A stretch of DNA of 64,000 nt from assembly GCA_946616365.1 (NCBI GenBank), contig CAMOIX010000005.1, positions 1-64,000 of the forward strand. Direction: 5' to 3'. Below, piece by piece: positions 61,671 through 64,000 of this stretch (position 1 is its first letter; each line of letters starts with the position of its first letter). The DNA comes from AC2028 sp002373595 (GTDB lineage Bacteria > Bacillota > Clostridia > Lachnospirales > Lachnospiraceae). A program made the translations under genes and the position numbers. The notes under the pieces were generated by a model. That model saw nothing but the letters and a program-made list of their open reading frames with translations, made no database searches and was not told the origin of the DNA.

Positions 61671-62490
61671 AAGGCATATATTGGAACCTGCTATCGCGAT
61701 CGTAGCATTCATATGCTTTTTTGTATTTATATATCTGCCGACTCAGAAGAGGACGGGAACCGAAACGGCTGATGTCGTGATCTTCGGAGACAGTATATAT
61801 GCAAATGAATGTAACGGCAGATATACCGCCGACTACTTAAGAGAACTGACTGACAGGAATATAAAGGATTTTTCTCTGGGCGGAACGACAATGGCATTTA
61901 TCGATATCGACACCACTGCCGGATACCTGTACGATCAATGCAATATGGCAGCCATCGCAGATGCGTTTGAAGCTTCCGATTTTGCCGTCCAGAAGAATGC
62001 GATATATAACAAGGCACTCACTCAGGATTTTGCAGAGAAATTTGATGAGATGAGTAAGGTCGATATCGCCAGGGTGAACACCGTGGTGATCGGACAGATG
62101 CTTAATGATTACCATGCGGGTGTACCGATCGGTGATACCGTAAAGGGAGATGACAGATATACATACGAAGGAGCACTTAGAAGTGTGATACGCACTTTCA
62201 AGAAGCTGAATCCGGACATCAGGATATTTGTAACATCGGCCACATATACCTGGTATGTACAGACCGGGGACACTTGTGAGAATAATGACTTCGGCGGGGG
62301 CTATCTGGAAGATTATGTGAGCGCTGCCGAGAAGGTATGCCTGGATGAGGGTGTGACGTTCGTGGATCTCTATCACGATCTGTATGATACGAATGAGGAG
62401 TGGAGCGTATATTCCGCTGACGGACTTCATCCCAACAATAACGGAATGGAGATCATAGCACGCAGGATCGCGGAGGCTTTGAGTAAATGA
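61645..62490 (+). CDS. Membrane-anchored SGNH/GDSL hydrolase
   Basis: The 281-residue protein starts at ATG 61645, inside the end of the ABC gene (26-base overlap). A membrane anchor at about 14-31 places the catalytic domain outside. GDS at 48-50 carries the nucleophile Ser50; LGGTTMAF, VVIGQMLNDYH and DGLHPNNNG (Asp259, His262) complete the SGNH blocks. Members are often O-acetylesterases of polysaccharides, matching its neighbours. The next start overlaps its stop (ATGATGA). Confidence 0.82.
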   Translation: MGRSNGKSKRHILEPAIAIVAFICFFVFIYLPTQKRTGTETADVVIFGDSIYANECNGRYTADYLRELTDRNIKDFSLGGTTMAFIDIDTTAGYLYDQCNMAAIADAFEASDFAVQKNAIYNKALTQDFAEKFDEMSKVDIARVNTVVIGQMLNDYHAGVPIGDTVKGDDRYTYEGALRSVIRTFKKLNPDIRIFVTSATYTWYVQTGDTCENNDFGGGYLEDYVSAAEKVCLDEGVTFVDLYHDLYDTNEEWSVYSADGLHPNNNGMEIIARRIAEALSK

Positions 62491-64000
62491 TGAGATCTTT
62501 GATTGAGACCTTCGAAATGAAGATGAGCAAAGTGACGGGCGAAGAGAAGACTTCTCTTTGCACTGCCCTTGTGTGCGGACTTATTACGCATGCACCTATT
62601 ATGCTTTCGGATATACCGAATCACGACGGACTGGCCAGCATGCATTTTAATCAGGATATGATCACGTCGGGAAGGTGGTTCCTCACTGTTGCATGCGGTA
62701 TATCGAGCCATTATACGATCCCGTGGATAATTGGGATCCTGGGGCTTATATATATTGCAATCGCTTCGGCACTCATTACTTCCCATCTCAAAGTAAAGGG
62801 AAAAGTATTTGCCTCACTTATCGGAATGGTCATGGCTTCATTTCCTGCGCTGGCGTCAACATTTGCGTATGTATATACGCTTGACGGATATATGCTGGGA
62901 CTTCTCCTTGCGGTAACGGCAGCGTATCTTGTCGGCAAGAATGACAGGAACTGGTTTGTCGGAGGACTGTGCCTAGCTTTCAGTATGGGCATATATCAGA
63001 CATATCTTTCTTTTGCCATGCTGCTCTCGCTTGCGGGGATAGCGATGACGGCAGCAGGTTCCCTTAAGAAAAACGAAAAGATAAAGAGCTGTCTTTCGTA
63101 TCTCTATATGGGGATCACAGGATGTGCACTTTACTATATAACGCTGAGAATACTGCTCGCGATAAGAGGGCTTGAACTTAATACATATCAGGGGATCAGC
63201 GGGCTTGAAGGAAACTTTGTCGGAAATACATTCTCTGCGATACCGGGTGCTTTTTCAGACTTTATCGGAGTATGGCATATCAGAGCACTGTGGGGAAATG
63301 CAGCAGGACTCATTGCCATAGGCGTGCTGATGCTCAGTGCTCTTTGTACGATCCTGACCGCGGCAGTGAAGAAAAAGTGGTTTGCAAATCCCTGGTTTTA
63401 CTGGGTGCTCCTCATAGAGATCGCGATGATCCCGCTATCCGTCAACTTCACGCTTCTTCTTACGCCTGACGGAAACTATCATATGATAATGAGATACCCG
63501 TGGGTATGCCTTATCATATTTGCGATCGCCGTATCATCTCACTCTAAGATCACGGGGAAGAAGATCGGAGTACTTGCGGAGAATGCAGTTATCGTTGCGG
63601 CGATGCTCATTACTGTCGTATATGTGACGGAGACTAACATAGGGTATTCCAATCTGAACAAAAAGTATGAGAAGACATATGCGTATTGTATCAGACTTCT
63701 TGACCGCATAGAACAGACTCCGGGGTATTATCAAGGGATACCTGTAGTCATACTCGGAGTTATAGGGGATGAGCAGTTCCCGACTACAGATATCACATCG
63801 GATGTAACGGGAAGCATGACCGGACTTTCGGGAGATTTTCTCATCTATACTGCTCCGAATTATGACTCGTTCATCAGGAATTACCTCGGAGCGTCGCTTA
63901 ATATCCTTCCGCTTTCGGAAGTGGAGAAGATATATTATACTGATGAATATGTTGATATGGAGAGTTTCCCCGGAGAGTCGAGTGTTAAACTCATCGACGG
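62487..64000 (+). CDS. GtrII-like glucosyltransferase-domain membrane protein (cut by window end)
   Basis: The gene starts at ATG 62487, overlapping the previous stop, and stays open to the right edge (about 504 codons seen). It has an N-terminal segment with ITHAPIMLSDIPNHDGLAS, SGRWFLTVACG and IPWIIG, then about nine further membrane segments (TFAYVYTLDGYMLGLLLA, LAFSMGIYQTYLSFAMLL, MRYPWVCLIIFAIAV), followed by a soluble part. The D/N-H-D motif after the first block and S-G-R-W are typical of Glucos_trans_II (GtrII) proteins, which add glucose from a polyprenyl carrier to surface glycans. The 3' end is outside the window. Confidence 0.8.
   Translation, partial: MMRSLIETFEMKMSKVTGEEKTSLCTALVCGLITHAPIMLSDIPNHDGLASMHFNQDMITSGRWFLTVACGISSHYTIPWIIGILGLIYIAIASALITSHLKVKGKVFASLIGMVMASFPALASTFAYVYTLDGYMLGLLLAVTAAYLVGKNDRNWFVGGLCLAFSMGIYQTYLSFAMLLSLAGIAMTAAGSLKKNEKIKSCLSYLYMGITGCALYYITLRILLAIRGLELNTYQGISGLEGNFVGNTFSAIPGAFSDFIGVWHIRALWGNAAGLIAIGVLMLSALCTILTAAVKKKWFANPWFYWVLLIEIAMIPLSVNFTLLLTPDGNYHMIMRYPWVCLIIFAIAVSSHSKITGKKIGVLAENAVIVAAMLITVVYVTETNIGYSNLNKKYEKTYAYCIRLLDRIEQTPGYYQGIPVVILGVIGDEQFPTTDITSDVTGSMTGLSGDFLIYTAPNYDSFIRNYLGASLNILPLSEVEKIYYTDEYVDMESFPGESSVKLID

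Noticed and set aside
1..64000. tRNA, rRNA genes and CRISPR arrays
   Set aside because: I inspected the intergenic gaps and saw no cloverleaf with a terminal CCA, no rRNA stretch and no regularly spaced repeats.

Overview
The window reads as chromosomal DNA of an anaerobic, probably motile Firmicute of the Lachnospiraceae type (Butyrivibrio, Pseudobutyrivibrio or Lachnospira-like). The evidence is the Clostridia-style rpmG-secE-nusG-rplKA-rplJL-rpoBC and rpsL-rpsG-fusA-tuf blocks, a pyrophosphate-type phosphofructokinase, lactate dehydrogenase, three chemotaxis receptors, and families I associate mainly with Lachnospiraceae (DUF5688, DUF6020-like, VWA-like DUF2201). Promoters are mostly textbook housekeeping sites with 17-base spacers, Shine-Dalgarno (SD) sites are GGAGG-like, and terminators are strong. 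I saw no tRNA, rRNA or CRISPR array.

Layout. 1-2.6 kb is an AT-richer accessory patch: two unknown small genes, a VapD-family toxin gene broken by one in-frame stop, and a degenerate tyrosine-recombinase-like gene. 2.6-18.9 kb is dominated by central carbon metabolism: fruK-ptsI, an ECF transporter S component, a PPi-type phosphofructokinase with a TSCPD protein, enolase, lactate dehydrogenase, phosphoglycerate mutase and a DHH phosphoesterase. Between them lie large membrane proteins and a PurF-like protein that has lost the N-terminal nucleophile cysteine, overlapping a papain/C39-like gene. 19-24 kb holds three methyl-accepting chemotaxis proteins in a row. 24-27.8 kb is a tight three-gene unit (VWA/DUF2201, MoxR-type ATPase, leucine-rich repeat protein). 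27.8-33.9 kb has UDP-sugar synthesis (pyrophosphorylase plus galE), a small alarmone synthetase, a hendecad coiled-coil tail-anchored protein and a LysM/M23 peptidase.

33.9-45.2 kb is the RNA polymerase/ribosomal block, with an L10 leader and separate promoters before rpmG, rplJ and rpoB. 45.2-51.6 kb has rfbD, a degenerate ABC-transporter-like protein, a GH43 glycosidase and a diguanylate cyclase whose promoter suggests a leaderless mRNA. 51.7-56.4 kb is the str block. 56.4-58.6 kb has a small DUF2442 gene between two copies of a 46-bp promoter-containing repeat, a DHH phosphoesterase, and a roughly 390-nt minus-strand transcription unit. That unit starts at a consensus promoter and carries three repeated SD-plus-ATG modules. 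From 58.6 kb to the right edge an overlapping operon runs thrH-truA-ABC exporter-SGNH hydrolase-GtrII-like membrane protein; the last gene is cut by the window end.

The most original candidates are the minus-strand RNA at about 58.0-58.4 kb, the repeat-flanked DUF2442 cassette, the catalytically eroded PurF-like/C39-like pair, the degenerate ABC protein, and the PAKA-repeat tail on enolase.
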